Assembly: GCA_003551405.1 (NCBI GenBank)
Contig: PUMO01000049.1
Location: 1-8,114 of the forward strand
From: Mollicutes bacterium
Lineage (GTDB): Bacteria; Bacillota_I; Bacilli_A; Izemoplasmatales; Izemoplasmataceae
DNA: 8,114 bases
Direction: 5' to 3'
Below are positions 5,863-8,114 of this stretch, in pieces (position 1 is the first letter of the stretch; each line of letters begins with the position of its first letter). The position numbers and the translations under genes are program-made. The notes under the pieces are model-generated. The model saw only the letters and a program-made list of their open reading frames with translations. It made no database searches and was not told where the DNA came from.

Positions 5863-6804
5863 ATACCATTTGACAAATGTTTTAATGCCGTCTTCAAATG
5901 TTGTTTTGGGTTCATAACCAAGCAATGCTTTTGCCTTTGCGATGTCCGCAAACGTCTGTTTGACGTCCCCTGGAGGCATCGGCATTTTTTCAATGCTCGC
6001 TTCTTTACCCAGTGCGTTTTCGATGGTTTTTAGCATGGACGCAAGCGTAACCGGATAAGAGTTGCCGAGATTAATGATTTCATAGATATTTTCGTTATTG
6101 ACACTGTAATCAATCGCACGCACAATGCCATCGACAATATCGTCAATATAGGTATAATCACGCGCACTGGTCCCATCACCATAAAACGGCAAGGTCTCAC
6201 CGTTTAAAATCATCCGTGTAAATTTATGAATGGCGAGGTCCGGGCGCTGCGAAGGCCCGTAAACCGTAAAAAAACGTAAAAAAACCATGTTAATGTCATA
6301 AAGCGAATGATAGACATGGCCCATCACTTCATTGGCCTTTTTGGTTGCGGCGTAAGGACTGATGGCCCAGTCCACCGGGTCACTCTCTTTAAACGGAACA
6401 GAATCTGTGTTGCCATAAACACTTGAGGAAGACGCCGCAATCATATGCTTGATGTGATGCTGTTTGGCCATTTCAAAAAGCACCTGGGTGCCTTCATTGT
6501 TGACGCGCTGATAAAGCATGGGGTCTTCAATGGAAGGACGCACGCCAGCGCGCGCTGCCAGGTGGACCAAGACATCAATGGCAAAGTGTTCAAAAGTTTG
6601 GTGGATGGTTTCCTTATCAAGCAAATCCGCTTCAACGAGATGAAAGTGCGGATTTGTTTTAAAGGGCTCAATATTGTTTCGTTTGATGAAGGGGTCGTAA
6701 TAATCATTGAAATTATCAACACATATGACCGTGTGGTTCTTGAGTAGTTCTTTAGTGAGCGCTGAGCCAATAAAACCGGCCCCTCCTGTAACTAATATAT
6801 TCAT
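5836..6804 (-). CDS. NAD-dependent UDP-sugar 4-epimerase, likely UDP-glucuronate 4-epimerase
   Basis: Cytoplasmic short-chain dehydrogenase/reductase-type epimerase of 322 aa, close to the usual length. The NAD-binding TGGAGFIG is at 6-13, the acidic strand end at D30. NFNDYYDPFIKR (31-42) and HLAARAGVRPSIEDP (81-95) are close to sequences typical of UDP-glucuronate 4-epimerases (CapI/LpsL type) rather than plain GalE. The catalytic Ser cluster is at 125-128 and YxxxK is Y151/K155. RPDLAIHKF (187-195), DGTSARDYTYIDD (210-222) and MPPGDV (276-281) belong to the substrate region. Predicted reaction: UDP-glucuronate to UDP-galacturonate, a precursor for acidic polysaccharide. AAAGGAG lies 6 nt before the ATG. 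It follows the dehydratase gene by 32 nt and probably shares its transcript. Substrate is inferred; UDP-glucose or a UDP-HexNAc is the alternative. Confidence 0.88.
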   Translation of the reverse strand: MNILVTGGAGFIGSALTKELLKNHTVICVDNFNDYYDPFIKRNNIEPFKTNPHFHLVEADLLDKETIHQTFEHFAIDVLVHLAARAGVRPSIEDPMLYQRVNNEGTQVLFEMAKQHHIKHMIAASSSSVYGNTDSVPFKESDPVDWAISPYAATKKANEVMGHVYHSLYDINMVFLRFFTVYGPSQRPDLAIHKFTRMILNGETLPFYGDGTSARDYTYIDDIVDGIVRAIDYSVNNENIYEIINLGNSYPVTLASMLKTIENALGKEASIEKMPMPPGDVKQTFADIAKAKALLGYEPKTTFEDGIKTFVKWYKNTHPGAE

Positions 6805-6810
6805 AGCGGA

Positions 6811-6817
6811 CTCCTTT
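6811..6817 (-). promoter_or_regulatory. Ribosome binding site of the epimerase gene
   Basis: AAAGGAG ends 6 nt before ATG 6804, a near-ideal spacing that fixes the start. It lies in the 32-nt gap after the dehydratase stop codon; no promoter fits in this gap, which supports cotranscription. Confidence 0.8.
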
Positions 6818-6836
6818 ATACGTTTGTTAAATGGTT

Positions 6837-8114
6837 TTACTTTGCATCACCATTTGCCTGATAACTTCTGATCGATGATGCGAGCATTTGTTTAAGCGTG
6901 TTTTCATCGGTGTCCCCAAAGGCATGTTCCATCGCGTTTATGTCAATGGCATCATTGTTGGTGGCCGTGGTTTCCACATATATCTTTTTATTGCGTGTTT
7001 GACGGATATTATCCGCACCGACAAGCATTTCTTCGTGCATCTTTTCACCGGGTCTGAGCCCGACATATTCTATTTCAATGTCACGGCTCGGCTGATACCC
7101 TGCCAGACGGATCATTTTTTCGGCCAGATCCTGAATCTTTATGGGTTCACCCATATCAAGCACAAAAATCTCACCGCCACGCGCAAAGGCGCCCGACTGC
7201 AAAATAAGGCCGACCGCTTCAGGAATGGTCATGAAATAACGGGTAATGTTGGGATCCGTCACCGTTACAGGCCCGCCATTTTCAATTTGACGTCTGAAGA
7301 GGGGAATCACTGAGCCGTTGGAATCAAGCACATTGCCGAATCTGACCGCACTGAAGCGAGTTGTCCCCGCTTGATTGGCCGATTGGACAATCAGTTCTGC
7401 ATAGCGTTTCGTCGCGCCCATCACATTGGTGGGGCGCACCGCCTTGTCGCTTGAGACAAGGATAAACGCTTCACTGCCGTGGGTGATGGCCGCTTGCGTG
7501 GTGTAGTGTGTGCCAAGTACATTGGTACGCACCGCCTCTTTAGGACTTGTTTCCATTAAGGGCACATGCTTATAAGCCGCCGCGTGAAAGACGAGATTTG
7601 GTTTGAACCGTTCAAAAACGTCATGGATGCGGCGCTTATTATAGACGCTGCCAATCAGGACGTGAATATCAACTTGAAGGCCTTTAAGCGCCATATAGCG
7701 GTTCAGTTTCATCTGGATGTCGTAGGCACCGTTTTCGTAAATATCAAAGATAACCAGCGTTTTGGGACGTTTTTTGATAATCTGCCAGCACAGTTCACTG
7801 CCGATGGACCCGCCCCCACCGGTCACAAGGACCGTTTTTTCTTTAATGAACCGTTCAATGCCTTCATCATCCAAATTGATTTCATCGCGGTTCATCAAAT
7901 CTTCAACCTTAACATCCATAACACGGGGACGCACCCCTTCAGTGATTTCGCTCATTAAAGGGAGCCGTTTGATTTTGACGTCTTTTTGTGAAATGGTGGA
8001 AACCAAAGACTGTAGACGGCTCAGTTCCATATCCGCAATGGCAATGATGACTTCGCGTACGCGGTAATAATCAATAAAATCAAGCACATCATCAATGGGA
8101 CTGACCACCGGCAC
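6837..8114 (-). CDS. Membrane-type UDP-HexNAc 4,6-dehydratase (PglF/WbpM/CapD family), 5' end cut by window
   Basis: C-terminal 425 residues of a nucleoside-diphosphate-sugar dehydratase; the reading frame runs off the window, and full-length relatives of about 600 aa begin with membrane helices that are missing here. Residues 1-60 are the end of the first Rossmann-like domain (VREVIIAIADME). The second, catalytic domain has TGGGGSIGSE at 98-107, HAAAYKHVPLME at 177-188, SSDKAVRPTNVMGATKR at 221-237, RFGNVLDSNGSV at 258-269 and GLRPGEKMHEE at 352-362. Asp223 and Lys224 match the catalytic DK pair, and Met232 stands in the place of the usual Tyr of YxxxK, which is normal for this large membrane subgroup. 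Predicted reaction: UDP-GlcNAc to a 4-keto-6-deoxy sugar, the first step to sugars such as QuiNAc, FucNAc or bacillosamine. It lies upstream of the epimerase gene in the same direction. Confidence 0.92.
   Translation of the reverse strand: MPVVSPIDDVLDFIDYYRVREVIIAIADMELSRLQSLVSTISQKDVKIKRLPLMSEITEGVRPRVMDVKVEDLMNRDEINLDDEGIERFIKEKTVLVTGGGGSIGSELCWQIIKKRPKTLVIFDIYENGAYDIQMKLNRYMALKGLQVDIHVLIGSVYNKRRIHDVFERFKPNLVFHAAAYKHVPLMETSPKEAVRTNVLGTHYTTQAAITHGSEAFILVSSDKAVRPTNVMGATKRYAELIVQSANQAGTTRFSAVRFGNVLDSNGSVIPLFRRQIENGGPVTVTDPNITRYFMTIPEAVGLILQSGAFARGGEIFVLDMGEPIKIQDLAEKMIRLAGYQPSRDIEIEYVGLRPGEKMHEEMLVGADNIRQTRNKKIYVETTATNNDAIDINAMEHAFGDTDENTLKQMLASSIRSYQANGDAK

Noticed and set aside
7215..7246. 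Met in place of the YxxxK tyrosine in the dehydratase (actual codon near 7419) as a defect
   Set aside because: Met at this position is normal in the large membrane PglF/WbpM/CapD subgroup, so it is not a sign of inactivity.

Overview
The window looks like part of a surface-polysaccharide region of a Gram-positive-type bacterium (Bacillota or a near relative). The clues are a strong sigma-A style promoter (TTGACA, 17 bp, TATGAT), Shine-Dalgarno sequences, U-tailed hairpin terminators, a lipobox lipoprotein and Bacillota-like versions of the polysaccharide enzymes. TGA is used as a normal stop, so a UGA=Trp genetic code is unlikely. The secreted lipoprotein and the external loop of the polymerase are very acidic while the cytoplasmic enzymes are not, which suggests a salt-tolerant or halophilic organism that keeps its cytoplasm ordinary. 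The genus cannot be read from the sequence.

Layout. On the + strand, 1-1463 holds the 3' part of a Wzy/O-antigen-ligase-like polymerase, cut by the left edge and ended by a hairpin terminator at 1527-1560. Everything else is on the minus strand. Reading leftwards from the right edge: a membrane-type UDP-N-acetylhexosamine 4,6-dehydratase (8114-6837, cut by the window edge), then a UDP-glucuronate 4-epimerase-like enzyme (6804-5836) whose stop codon lies inside a terminator hairpin. Next come a PAP2 phosphatase (5764-4991) and a small membrane protein with a bacterial PH domain (4994-4557), joined by an ATGA overlap. Last is a large lipoprotein (4355-1722) with its own promoter, a structured leader and a terminator (1650-1686) that converges on that of the polymerase.

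How the genes may work together. The dehydratase and epimerase would supply nucleotide sugars (a 4-keto-6-deoxy-HexNAc and probably UDP-galacturonate). The polymerase/ligase would join lipid-linked repeat units outside the membrane. The PAP2 protein could recycle the undecaprenyl carrier, although it lacks one canonical catalytic arginine. The lipoprotein has a collagen-like stalk, Ig-like modules and several OB-fold-like modules without a recognisable catalytic domain, so a role as a surface binding or scaffold protein is likely; this is inference.

The least ordinary parts are the lipoprotein and its leader. A perfect AGGAGG lies 40 nt before the lipoprotein start, an 8-bp perfect inverted repeat sits between the two, and a short out-of-frame GTG ORF is better placed for that AGGAGG.
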